Shown in pieces: positions 52,902-60,848 of a stretch of DNA of 64,000 bases (positions are counted from its first letter, which is position 1; each line of letters starts with the position of its first letter). Under the pieces are notes generated by a model. It saw nothing but the letters and a program-made list of their open reading frames with translations, was not told the DNA's origin and searched no databases. The position numbers and the translations under genes were made by a program. This DNA is from Leifsonia soli. GTDB taxonomy: Bacteria > Actinomycetota > Actinomycetes > Actinomycetales > Microbacteriaceae. The stretch covers positions 1,178,001-1,242,000 of the forward strand of contig NZ_JACCBJ010000001.1 of NCBI RefSeq assembly GCF_013408745.1, written 5' to 3'.

Positions 52902-52907
52902 AGTCTA
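52902..52907 (-). promoter_or_regulatory. -10 of an internal trp promoter
   Basis: Minus-strand TAGACT about 60 nt upstream of the HGxxPAAW start; it would give a separate transcript for HGxxPAAW-trpC-trpB-trpA. Confidence 0.5.
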
Positions 52908-52942
52908 GTGGGCGCTCCTCCCCCTCGCCTTCCACCCGCCCG

Positions 52943-53008
52943 CCGTCGAGTCCGCGATTTTTGCACGCTTCTGCGGGCGTGGGCGTGCAAAAATCGCGGA
53001 CTCGACGG
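52943..53008. repeat. 66-bp palindromic element, intergenic copy
   Basis: Perfect 26-nt arms (52943-52968 and 52983-53008) around a 14-nt loop. Arm 1 begins CCGTCGAGTCC and carries TTTTT at arm positions 16-20. It lies 12 nt beyond the stop of the Trp-associated membrane-protein gene. An equal-sized relative lies inside priA (62465-62530). Confidence 0.88.
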
Positions 53009-53020
53009 TGGGGGTGTGGG

Positions 53021-53737
53021 TCAGCGGGTGGGGTCGTCGCCTCGGGTGAGGTCGTCCCAGCTGTCGATCGCGGTGTCGCGGTCGAGGGCGGTCGGCTCCC
53101 CCCGCGCGTCGGGCGCCTCGGCTGCCTCCGCGGCGACGGCGTCCGCGTCGTCGGACGCATCGGCGTCCGGGGTGGAGAAGACCTCCTCGGCGGAACGGCC
53201 GTCCTCTCCGGCGAAACGGGTCTGGTACTTGCGCGACGGACCGGGCCAGAGACGCGAGAAGACGACGACGGCCACACTGGACAGGATGATGAGCGCGCCC
53301 GCGACGACGGCCACCCACGGCCACAGCTCGATCGCGGTCGAATGCACCAGGCGGCGGATCGAGGAGTCGCCGGCGACCCCGGTCGCGGTGGTGATGGCGG
53401 AGGACGACGCGCCCACCGCATCCGACACCGCGCTGATCGCCGAGATCAAGACCGAGACGCCGAGCAGCAGCCCGAGCAGCGCGAGCACGATGCGGAAGAC
53501 GGGACCGGCGATGGCCAGTGCCGCCGTCAGCGCCAGCCCGGCGAGCGACAGCGCGGTCAGCGCGGGCGCCGCCACCGACCCCGCGACGCTGATCGTGCTG
53601 GAGTGCTCGGCCGTGTCGGTCAGCCGGATGGTGAACCACGGTTGCGTCGCCGCCAGCAGCGCGAGCCCACTCCCCACGAGGAGGAGCAGCATCGTGGAGT
53701 ACTTGACGCGGCGGCCGTTCACGTCCCCGGTCCTCAC
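53021..53737 (-). CDS. Trp-biosynthesis-associated membrane protein (TIGR02234)
   Basis: The product has 238 residues with four predicted spans: near 12-30, 50-68, 75-97 and 135-157, with the RRLVHSTAIELWPWVAVV segment typical of TIGR02234. An acidic tail rich in Ala/Asp follows. The family occurs in actinobacterial trp operons; function unknown. I chose the GTG at 53737 because it overlaps the trpE stop by 4 nt; a GTG 15 nt further in is the alternative. Confidence 0.85.
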   Translation of the reverse strand: MRTGDVNGRRVKYSTMLLLLVGSGLALLAATQPWFTIRLTDTAEHSSTISVAGSVAAPALTALSLAGLALTAALAIAGPVFRIVLALLGLLLGVSVLISAISAVSDAVGASSSAITTATGVAGDSSIRRLVHSTAIELWPWVAVVAGALIILSSVAVVVFSRLWPGPSRKYQTRFAGEDGRSAEEVFSTPDADASDDADAVAAEAAEAPDARGEPTALDRDTAIDSWDDLTRGDDPTR

Positions 53738-55266
53738 AGCACGCGCTTCATGGCGTTCGCCACGGCGACGGCGCGCAGCGGAGCCGCCGCCTTGTTCTGC
53801 GACTCCTGGAACTCGTTCTCCGGGATCGAGTCGGCCACCAGTCCCCCGCCGGCCTGCACCCGGGCGACCCCGTCCATGATCGTGGCGGTGCGGATCGCGA
53901 TGGCGAGGTCCGCATCCCCCGCGAAGTCGAAGTAGCCGATCACGCCGCCGTAGACGCCGCGCTGGACGGGCTCCAGCTCGTCGATGATCCGCAGCGCCAT
54001 GGGCTTCGGCGCGCCCGAGAGCGTTCCGGCCGGGAACGTCGCGCGGAACACGTCGATCGCGGTCGCATCCGGCAGGAGGTCGCCCTCCACCGACGAGACG
54101 ATGTGCATGATGTGGCTGAACCGCTCGATGCGCATGAACTCCGTCACCTCGACGGTGCCCGCCTCGCACACCTTGAGCAGATCGTTGCGGGCGAGGTCGA
54201 CGAGCATCAGGTGCTCGGCGCGCTCCTTGTCGTCGGCGAGCAGCGAGGCCTCGAGGTCGAGGTCCTGCTCCGGCGTCGCGCCACGCGGACGGGAACCCGC
54301 GATGGGATGCGTGAACGCGCGACCCTCCTGCACCTTCACCAGCGCCTCGGGCGAGGATCCGACGATCTGGTACGGCCGTCCATCCGGCTTCTCGAGCGAC
54401 AGCAGGTACATGTACGGGCTCGGATTGAGCGCACGGAGGACGCGGTACACATCGAGCGCCGGAGCGGTGCACTCCAGTTCGAAGCGCTGCGAGATGACGA
54501 CCTGGAAGATGTCGCCGTCGACGATGCGCTCTTTCGCCGCGACGACGGACGCCAGGAAGTCCTCCCGGCGCGTGCGGGAGATCGGGTCGGCCGGGATGCC
54601 GAGGTCGACGTCCTCCAGCCACGCCTCGGAGGGCTGCGCCAGCTCGCGCTGCATGCGGTCGAGGCGCTCCTGCGCATCCGCCCACAGGGCATCCGCGTCG
54701 GCGACGCCGTCGGCCAGCGCATTGGCGACCAGCTTGACGGTTCCGGTGCGGTGGTCCAGCACGACGAGGTCGGCCACGAAGGCGAGCGCCTGTCCCGGCA
54801 CGTCGACATCGGCGGGCGGGGCGTCCGGAAGCCGCTCGATCTGGCGGATCGCCTCCCAGCCGATGAACCCGACGAGACCGCCGGTGAGCGGAGGGAGCCC
54901 GGGGATGCGGGCGGTCTGCCAGCGGGCGTGCAGCGCGGCGAGGGCATCGAGCGGCCCGAGCGACGCCGCGGTGCCGAGCGCGCGCTCGGCGGGCAGACCG
55001 TAGTCGAGCCAGTGCACGGCGTCACCGACCTGGGTGAGCACGCCGAAGGATGACGCGCCGACGAACGAGAAGCGCGACCAGATGCCGCCCTGCTCCGCCG
55101 ACTCCAGCAGGAACGTGCCAGGCCGGCCCGCCGCGAGCTTGCGGTAGATGCCGACCGGTGTCTCCCCATCGGCGAAGAGCTCGCGGATCACCGGGACCAC
55201 GCGATGATCCGCGACGAGCGCGTCGAACGCGCTGCGCGTCGTCGTACCGCCCACCGTGTCGATCAC
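53734..55266 (-). CDS. trpE: Anthranilate synthase component I
   Basis: Converts chorismate to anthranilate with ammonia from TrpG. The product has 510 residues. Tryptophan feedback site LLESAE at the N-terminal domain, and chorismate-binding region IAGSRPRGATPEQD, FPAGTLSGAPK and YGGVIGYFDF. No trpG or trpD lies in the window, so they must be elsewhere. The GTG at 55266 overlaps hisI by 4 nt. Confidence 0.97.
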   Translation of the reverse strand: MIDTVGGTTTRSAFDALVADHRVVPVIRELFADGETPVGIYRKLAAGRPGTFLLESAEQGGIWSRFSFVGASSFGVLTQVGDAVHWLDYGLPAERALGTAASLGPLDALAALHARWQTARIPGLPPLTGGLVGFIGWEAIRQIERLPDAPPADVDVPGQALAFVADLVVLDHRTGTVKLVANALADGVADADALWADAQERLDRMQRELAQPSEAWLEDVDLGIPADPISRTRREDFLASVVAAKERIVDGDIFQVVISQRFELECTAPALDVYRVLRALNPSPYMYLLSLEKPDGRPYQIVGSSPEALVKVQEGRAFTHPIAGSRPRGATPEQDLDLEASLLADDKERAEHLMLVDLARNDLLKVCEAGTVEVTEFMRIERFSHIMHIVSSVEGDLLPDATAIDVFRATFPAGTLSGAPKPMALRIIDELEPVQRGVYGGVIGYFDFAGDADLAIAIRTATIMDGVARVQAGGGLVADSIPENEFQESQNKAAAPLRAVAVANAMKRVL

Positions 55267-55646
55267 AGGTCGGCCGCCTCGATCTCGGGGCTCGCGCCGA
55301 CCACGGGCTCCAGCACATCCCCGTCGAAGCAGGTGCGCGTGCCGGTGTGGCAGGCCGCGCCGACCTGCTCGACGGTGATCAGCAGGGTGTCGCCGTCGCA
55401 GTCGAGCGCCGCGCCCTTCACGTACTGCACGTGCCCGGACGTGTCGCCCTTCCGCCAGTACTCCTGGCGGGAGCGCGACCAGAACGTCACCCGGCCCTCG
55501 CCCATGGTGCGGCGGAACGCCTCCGCGTCCATCCATCCCATCATGAGCACCTCGCGGGTGTCCCACTGCTGGATGATCGCCGGCACCAGCCCGGTGTCGG
55601 TGAAGCGGATGCGCTCCAGCACCGCATCGGTCGTCGTCGCGTTCAT
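55263..55646 (-). CDS. hisI: Phosphoribosyl-AMP cyclohydrolase
   Basis: Opens the purine ring of PR-AMP in histidine synthesis, a zinc enzyme. The product has 127 residues: [10 protein letters not shown], the Asp metal site DCDGDT and zinc Cys in CHTGTRTCF. It is monofunctional, as HisE is separate (57311). The ATG at 55646 overlaps hisF by 4 nt. Confidence 0.96.
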   Translation of the reverse strand: MNATTTDAVLERIRFTDTGLVPAIIQQWDTREVLMMGWMDAEAFRRTMGEGRVTFWSRSRQEYWRKGDTSGHVQYVKGAALDCDGDTLLITVEQVGAACHTGTRTCFDGDVLEPVVGASPEIEAADL

Positions 55647-56407
55647 CGGCGGACCTCCATCCCGGCCGCGGCCAGTTCGTCCTTCACCTGCTCGATCGTC
55701 AGCTCGCCCTGGTGGAACACGCTCGCCGCGAGCACGGCGTCGGCTCCCGCCTGGATGGCCGGAACGAAATGCTCCAGCGCCCCGGCGCCGCCCGAGGCGA
55801 TCACGGGCACGCTGCTCAGCGCGCGCATCTCGCGGATGAGCTCCAGATCGAAGCCCTCCTTGGTGCCGTCGGCGTCGATGGAGTTGACCAGCAGCTCCCC
55901 CGCGCCCAGCTCGATCGCGCGCGCGGCCCACTCCAGGGCGTCGAGGTCGGTCTCCGTCCGCCCGCCGTGGGTGGTGACCACGAAACCGGAGGGCGTCGCG
56001 GCCGAGCGCTTCACATCCAGCGACAGCACCAGCACCTGCGCGCCGAACCGGGCGGCGATCTCCGAGATCAGCTCCGGGCGCGCGATGGCGGCCGAGTTGA
56101 CGCCCACCTTGTCCGCGCCGTGGCCGAGCAGCTTCGCCACGTCCTCCGGGCTGCGAACGCCGCCGCCGACGGTGAGCGGGATGAACACCTGCTCGGCCGT
56201 CGCCCGCACCACGTCGTACGTGGTGGCGCGGTCGTCGACGGTCGCCGTCACATCGAGGAAGGTCAGCTCGTCCGCACCCTGCTCGAAGTACCGTCTCGCG
56301 AGCTCGACCGGGTCGCCCTGGTCGCGCAGGTTCTGGAAGTTGACGCCCTTCACCACGCGGCCTGCGGCCACGTCGAGACAGGGGATCACCCGGACCGCGA
56401 CGCCCAT
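55643..56407 (-). CDS. hisF: Imidazole glycerol phosphate synthase subunit HisF
   Basis: Cyclase subunit that, with ammonia from HisH, makes imidazole glycerol phosphate. The product has 254 residues with the two-fold barrel phosphate loops; catalytic aspartates in [14 protein letters not shown] and LSLDVKRS. hisH is not in the window. The ATG at 56407 shares one nucleotide with the hisG stop. Confidence 0.97.
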   Translation of the reverse strand: MGVAVRVIPCLDVAAGRVVKGVNFQNLRDQGDPVELARRYFEQGADELTFLDVTATVDDRATTYDVVRATAEQVFIPLTVGGGVRSPEDVAKLLGHGADKVGVNSAAIARPELISEIAARFGAQVLVLSLDVKRSAATPSGFVVTTHGGRTETDLDALEWAARAIELGAGELLVNSIDADGTKEGFDLELIREMRALSSVPVIASGGAGALEHFVPAIQAGADAVLAASVFHQGELTIEQVKDELAAAGMEVRR

Positions 56408-57246
56408 CAGATCCGCGCAGCGTGGATGGAGGTGACCAGGATGGCGCGGGCGCCCAGCTCGTACAGGTCGTCCATGATGTGGTTGGTCTGCTCGCGCTTG
56501 ATCATCACGCGGACGGCCACCCACTCCGGCTCGCCCAGCGGCGACACGGTCGGCGACTCGACGCCCGGGGTCAGCGCGACGGCCTTCTCCAGCAGTGCGA
56601 CCGGAAGGTTGTAGTCGATCAGCACGTACTGGCGGGCGACCATGACGCCCTCCAGCCGGCGCACGAGCGTGTCGACGCCGGCGGCCGGCGACGGGGACGA
56701 GACGAGCACGGCCTCCGACTCGAGAATGACCGGGCCGAAGATCTCCAGGCCCTGCTTGCGGAGGGTGGAGCCGGTCTCGACGACGTCGGCGACCGCGTCG
56801 GCGACGCCGAGCCGCACGGCCGACTCGACGGCCCCGTCCAGCTTGATCAGGGAGGTGCTGACGCCGTTCTCGCCGAGGAACGCGCCGACCAGGCCCGGGT
56901 AGCTCGTCGCGACGCGCTTTCCCTCCAGGTCGGCGAGCTCGGCGAACACGCCGGCCGGGCCGGCGAACCGGAACGTCGACGCGGCGAAGTCGAGGGCGGT
57001 GATCTCGGCGGCGGGCGAGCCGGAGTCGAGCAGCAGGTCGCGGCCGGTGATGCCCACATCGAGCGCGCCGGAGCCGACATAGGTGGCGATGTCGCGCGGG
57101 CGCAGGTAGAAGAACTCGACGCCGTTGCGGGCGTCGGTGACGATGAGCTCCTTCGGATCGCGGCGGCCGACGTAGCCGGCCTCGTGCAGCATCTGCGCCG
57201 CGGTCTCGGAGAGGGAACCCTTGTTGGGGACGGCGATCTTCAGCAT
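56407..57246 (-). CDS. hisG: ATP phosphoribosyltransferase, long form
   Basis: First, feedback-controlled enzyme of histidine synthesis. The product has 279 residues, the long form that carries its own C-terminal regulatory domain and needs no HisZ. Seen: IAVPNKGSL start and [16 protein letters not shown] near the catalytic cleft. It follows hisE by 64 nt and shares a nucleotide with hisF. Confidence 0.96.
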   Translation of the reverse strand: MLKIAVPNKGSLSETAAQMLHEAGYVGRRDPKELIVTDARNGVEFFYLRPRDIATYVGSGALDVGITGRDLLLDSGSPAAEITALDFAASTFRFAGPAGVFAELADLEGKRVATSYPGLVGAFLGENGVSTSLIKLDGAVESAVRLGVADAVADVVETGSTLRKQGLEIFGPVILESEAVLVSSPSPAAGVDTLVRRLEGVMVARQYVLIDYNLPVALLEKAVALTPGVESPTVSPLGEPEWVAVRVMIKREQTNHIMDDLYELGARAILVTSIHAARI

Positions 57247-57310
57247 TCGCAGGTCTTTCGTGACGTGATCGGACGAGTGGATGGCCTCGTTGCGGTGAGA
57301 GGCGGGACCA

Positions 57311-57574
57311 TCACAGATGTCGGTACACGTCGGCCGGTGTCAGGCCCTTCGCGAGCAGCAGGACCTGCAGGTGGTAGAGCAGCTGCGAGATCTCCTCGGC
57401 GGTCGCCTCGTCGGATTCGTACTCGGCGGCCATCCAGACCTCGGCGGCCTCCTCGACGATCTTCTTGCCGATGGCGTGCACGCCGGCGTCGAGCTCGCGG
57501 ACCGTTCCGGAGCCCTCCGGGCGGTCCTGCGCCTTCCGCTCGAGTTCGGCGAAGAGGTCGTCGAAGGTTTTCAC
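57311..57574 (-). CDS. hisE: Phosphoribosyl-ATP pyrophosphatase
   Basis: Releases pyrophosphate from PR-ATP. The product has 87 residues of all-helical MazG-like fold with the EExxE-type metal site [16 protein letters not shown]. The GTG at 57574 (VKTFDDLF) is preceded by TACGCT at 6 nt; the GGAGGG touching the start is too close for a ribosome site, so leaderless translation fits. First gene of the his-trp series. Confidence 0.95.
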   Translation of the reverse strand: MKTFDDLFAELERKAQDRPEGSGTVRELDAGVHAIGKKIVEEAAEVWMAAEYESDEATAEEISQLLYHLQVLLLAKGLTPADVYRHL

Positions 57575-57580
57575 CCCTCC

Positions 57581-57586
57581 AGCGTA
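57581..57586 (-). promoter_or_regulatory. Leaderless -10 of hisE (his-trp series)
   Basis: Minus-strand TACGCT ends 6 nt before the GTG at 57574; a main promoter for hisE-hisG-hisF-hisI-trpE. Confidence 0.6.
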
Positions 57587-57630
57587 CCGGTCCGCCCGAG
57601 GGGCGGTGCGCCACGGGTCCCGGCGGCGGG

Positions 57631-58320
57631 TCAGTGGATGTGCGGGAGGGCTGCGGCGCGGAGGGCCGCGATGCGGTCCGCCGGCTCGCCGCGGAACACA
57701 CTGGAGCCCGCCACGAAGGTGTCCGCCCCGGCGGCCGCAGCCGTGACGATCGTCTCCTCGGTGATGCCGCCGTCCACCTGCAGCCAGACGTCGAGACCGC
57801 GGGCCGCGACGGCCTGGCGAAGCGCGTGGAGCTTCGGCATGGTCTCCGGCATGAACGACTGGCCGCCGAATCCCGGCTCGACCGTCATGACGAGCACCTG
57901 GTCGAACTCCTCCAGCAAGTCGAGGTAGGGCTCGACCCCGGTGCCGGGCTTCACCGCGATACCCGCCCGCGCTCCGATCGCCCGCAGTCGTCGTGCCAGC
58001 GCGACCGGGTCGTGTGCGGCCTCCGCGTGGAACGTCACCGAGTACGCGCCGAGCTCCGCGTAGCCGGGCGCCCAGCGGTCCGGGTCGTCGATCATCAGGT
58101 GCACGTCCAGCGGCACGGGGCTCACGTCCTGGATTCGCCCCACCATCTGAGGTCCGAAGGTCAGGTTCGGGACGAAGTGGTTGTCCATCACGTCGACGTG
58201 CACCAGGTCGGCGGTCGCGATGCGCTCCACCTCGCTCTGCATGTTGACGAAGTCGGCGGCGAGGATGCTGGGGTTGATGCGGACGCGCGGGTCGATCCGG
58301 TCGGCGGGGGTCGAAGCCAT
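57631..58320 (-). CDS. rpe: Ribulose-phosphate 3-epimerase
   Basis: Interconverts ribulose and xylulose 5-phosphate in the pentose phosphate pathway, supplying phosphoketolase substrate. The product has 229 residues: [27 protein letters not shown] with metal His/Asp, and [12 protein letters not shown]. The ATG at 58320 has TAGGCT 6 nt upstream; the TAG of that hexamer is also the rsmB stop. Confidence 0.97.
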   Translation of the reverse strand: MASTPADRIDPRVRINPSILAADFVNMQSEVERIATADLVHVDVMDNHFVPNLTFGPQMVGRIQDVSPVPLDVHLMIDDPDRWAPGYAELGAYSVTFHAEAAHDPVALARRLRAIGARAGIAVKPGTGVEPYLDLLEEFDQVLVMTVEPGFGGQSFMPETMPKLHALRQAVAARGLDVWLQVDGGITEETIVTAAAAGADTFVAGSSVFRGEPADRIAALRAAALPHIH

Positions 58321-58326
58321 GACTCC

Positions 58327-58332
58327 AGCCTA
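58327..58332 (-). promoter_or_regulatory. Leaderless -10 of rpe, overlapping the rsmB stop
   Basis: Minus-strand TAGGCT ends 6 nt before the ATG at 58320. Its first three bases are the rsmB stop codon. Confidence 0.6.
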
Positions 58333-59769
58333 GGCGGAGCGCTTGCGGAGCAGCGCGATGAACATCGCGTCGGTGAGGTGCCGGTGCGGCCACAGCTGGA
58401 CCGTCTCACCGTCGCCCGCGAGATCGAGCCGCTCGACGGCCAGCGACTGCAGCGCGTCGGCCGTCGCCTGCGGTTCGAGCAGAGCGCCGTGCCGCTCGCG
58501 CGCGTCGGCGATGACCCCGCGGGTCTCGGCGAGGTGCGGCGAGCACGTCACGTAGGCCAGCAGTCCCCCGGGCTTCAGCGCAGCGATCGCGGAGTCGAGC
58601 AGGGCCGACTGGAGCGCCGTCAGCTCGGCGACGTCGCGCGGGCTCTTCCGCCAGCGCGCCTCCGGCCGGCGGCGGAGCGCGCCGAGCCCGGTGCACGGGG
58701 CGTCGAGCAGGATACGGTCGAACTCCGCGGGATGCTCGGCGCCGACGACCGTTCCGTCCTGTTCCCACACCGGTACCTCCAGCGGAACCGGGGCGAGCGC
58801 ACGGCGCACGAGGTCGGCGCGCGCCGGGACGAGCTCGTTCGCGACCAGGGTCGCGCCACCGGCCAGCGCCTCGGCGGCCAGCAGCGCGGCCTTCCCGCCG
58901 GGACCCGCGCACAGATCGAGCCAGCGCTCGCCCGGCCGCACCGGCTCCGCGCGCGTCAGCGCGAGCGCGGCCAGCTGCGAGCCCTCGTCCTGCACGCGGA
59001 TGCGACCGCCGGTCCTCTCCACGATGCCGAACGGGTCGCCCCCGCCGACGGTGAAGCCGGGAGGCGAGAACCGGTCGTCGCGCGCGTCGTCCGGCTTGTC
59101 GACCAGGCCGGGCAGCGCGATGAGGTTGACCCGCGGCGCGGTGTTGTCGGCCTCCAGCAGCTGCTCCAGCTCGTCCGCGCGCCCCTCGGCGTCGAGCGAC
59201 CGGCGCAGCGCCCGCACCACCCAGACGGGATGCGAGTACAGCGCCGACAGGCGGTCGTCGTCGTTCTTCGCCCGCGCGGCCACCTCGTCCCGCCACTCGT
59301 CGGGGGTGTGGCGGCCGATCTCGCGCAGCACGCCGTTCACGAAGCCGCTGCCCGACCGGCTGCCGACGGCGCGCGCCAGCCCGACCGACTCGTTCACGGC
59401 CGCGTGCGACGGAACGCGCATCGACAGCAGCTGGTGCGCGCCGAGGCGCAGCACGTCGAGCAGCGGAGGGTCGATGCGGTCGACGGTGCGGCCCGCGGCG
59501 ATCGCGATGACCCGGTCGTAGTAGCCCTGCATGCGCAGGGTGCCGTAGGTCAGCTCCGTGGCGAGGCCGGCGTCCGCCGCGGAGAGCCCGGCGCGCGCGA
59601 TGCGCGTCGGCAGCAGGAGGTTGGCGTAGGCGTCCGACTCGCGGACGGCCTGCAGGACGTCGAGCGCGACCTGCCGCGCGGGCTGCACGCGGGTCTGCGG
59701 CGGGCCGGAACGCGGACGGTTCCTGTCGTCACGGCGGTCACGGCTCCGGTCTCCCTGCGGCGCGTTCAT
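58330..59769 (-). CDS. rsmB: 16S rRNA m5C967 methyltransferase
   Basis: Fmu/RsmB: methylates C967 (E. coli numbering) of 16S rRNA. The product has 479 residues: a basic low-complexity first 25, a NusB-like RNA-binding domain (about 27-165), and a SAM-dependent methyltransferase with [12 protein letters not shown], catalytic [12 protein letters not shown] and the second Cys in TCSPH. The ATG at 59769 overlaps fmt by 4 nt, a common arrangement. Confidence 0.96.
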   Translation of the reverse strand: MNAPQGDRSRDRRDDRNRPRSGPPQTRVQPARQVALDVLQAVRESDAYANLLLPTRIARAGLSAADAGLATELTYGTLRMQGYYDRVIAIAAGRTVDRIDPPLLDVLRLGAHQLLSMRVPSHAAVNESVGLARAVGSRSGSGFVNGVLREIGRHTPDEWRDEVAARAKNDDDRLSALYSHPVWVVRALRRSLDAEGRADELEQLLEADNTAPRVNLIALPGLVDKPDDARDDRFSPPGFTVGGGDPFGIVERTGGRIRVQDEGSQLAALALTRAEPVRPGERWLDLCAGPGGKAALLAAEALAGGATLVANELVPARADLVRRALAPVPLEVPVWEQDGTVVGAEHPAEFDRILLDAPCTGLGALRRRPEARWRKSPRDVAELTALQSALLDSAIAALKPGGLLAYVTCSPHLAETRGVIADARERHGALLEPQATADALQSLAVERLDLAGDGETVQLWPHRHLTDAMFIALLRKRSA

Positions 59770-60710
59770 GCGAACACCACCCCGGTCGATCCGGCAGTGG
59801 ATGCCGTCGCGGCGGAGGAGGCGATCCCGCGCATCCAGTCGGCGGCAGGCATCGCGCGCCTCCCGGCCGGCTGGACGGTGACGAGCTCCAGCGGCGCCGT
59901 CCCGGTTCCGGCGAGCACACGCTTGCCGCGCAGCTCCACCGCACCCGGCGGCAGCGGCTCCTCGTCGTCGGTCCTCCGCGCTGCGAGCACCTTGAACCGC
60001 TCCCCCTCCAGCAGCACGAACGCGCCCGGCTCCGGCGTCACTCCGCGCAGCCGTGCGTACACGCGCTCGGCGGGTTCGGTCAGGTCGAGCCGGGCGTCGT
60101 CGAGGGCGAGCTTCGGCGCGAGGGTGACCTCGCCGGTCTGCGGTGTGGCGGCGGCCGTTCCGGCGGAGAGGGCGTCCACGGTGTCGGCCAGCAGGGTCGC
60201 GCCCTCGTCGGCCAGGGCGCCGAGCAGTTCGCCCGCCGTCTCATCCTGTCCGATCGGACGCCGCAGCTCGGCATAGACGTCGCCCGCGTCGAGCTCCGGC
60301 ACCAGGTGGAAGACCGCAGCCCCGGTCTCGGTGTCGCCCGCGATCACCGCGCGCTGCACCGGCGCGGCACCACGCCAGCGCGGGAGCAGCGAGAAGTGGA
60401 GGTTGACCCAGCCGAGGCGCGGAAGCGACAGCAGCGGCTCGCGCACCAGGCCGCCGTAGGCGACGACGACGCCGAGGTCCGGCCGCAGCGCGGCGATCCG
60501 TGCCGTCACGTCCTCCCCGAGGCGGTTGGCCTTGACGACCGGCAGACCGAGCCGTTCGGCGGCCTCGGCCACCGGCGACGGCGTCAGCACGCGCTTGCGG
60601 CCGAGCGGCGCGTCCTCCCTGGTCACGACGGCGACCACCTCGTGCCGGGCCGCCACGGCCTCCAGGGACGGGATGGCGACGGCCGGCGTTCCGGCGAAGA
60701 CGATGCGCAT
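59766..60710 (-). CDS. fmt: Methionyl-tRNA formyltransferase
   Basis: Formylates initiator Met-tRNA. The product has 314 residues: VFAGTPAVAIPSL at the start, catalytic HFSLLPRWRGAAPVQ with the folate site, and a C-terminal OB domain. The usual partner def is not adjacent. The ATG at 60710 overlaps rsmB downstream. A TAGGCT at 60746-60751 gives a short leader of about 30 nt. Confidence 0.97.
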   Translation of the reverse strand: MRIVFAGTPAVAIPSLEAVAARHEVVAVVTREDAPLGRKRVLTPSPVAEAAERLGLPVVKANRLGEDVTARIAALRPDLGVVVAYGGLVREPLLSLPRLGWVNLHFSLLPRWRGAAPVQRAVIAGDTETGAAVFHLVPELDAGDVYAELRRPIGQDETAGELLGALADEGATLLADTVDALSAGTAAATPQTGEVTLAPKLALDDARLDLTEPAERVYARLRGVTPEPGAFVLLEGERFKVLAARRTDDEEPLPPGAVELRGKRVLAGTGTAPLELVTVQPAGRRAMPAADWMRGIASSAATASTAGSTGVVFA

Positions 60711-60745
60711 GGGAAAGGTTCTTTCGGTTCGGGACGGCGATCCAG

Positions 60746-60751
60746 CCTACT
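60746..60751 (-). promoter_or_regulatory. Candidate -10 of fmt
   Basis: Minus-strand TAGGCT 35 nt upstream of the fmt ATG, predicting a leadered transcript. Confidence 0.4.
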
Positions 60752-60788
60752 CCGCGGAGGTCCGGACCCCCCGCGAACGGCGTCCCCG

Positions 60789-60848
60789 CCACAGGATCGC
60801 CGCTGCCACAGGATCGCCGCTGCTACAGGATCGCCGCTACTACAGGAT
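60789..60848. repeat. 17-bp tandem repeat at the priA 3' end
   Basis: Three units of CCACAGGATCGCCGCTG or close variant (60789-60805, 60806-60822, 60823-60839) plus a partial CTACAGGAT (60840-60848) that is the end of priA with its stop codon. Units 1 and 2 are identical; unit 3 differs at two positions. Confidence 0.9.
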
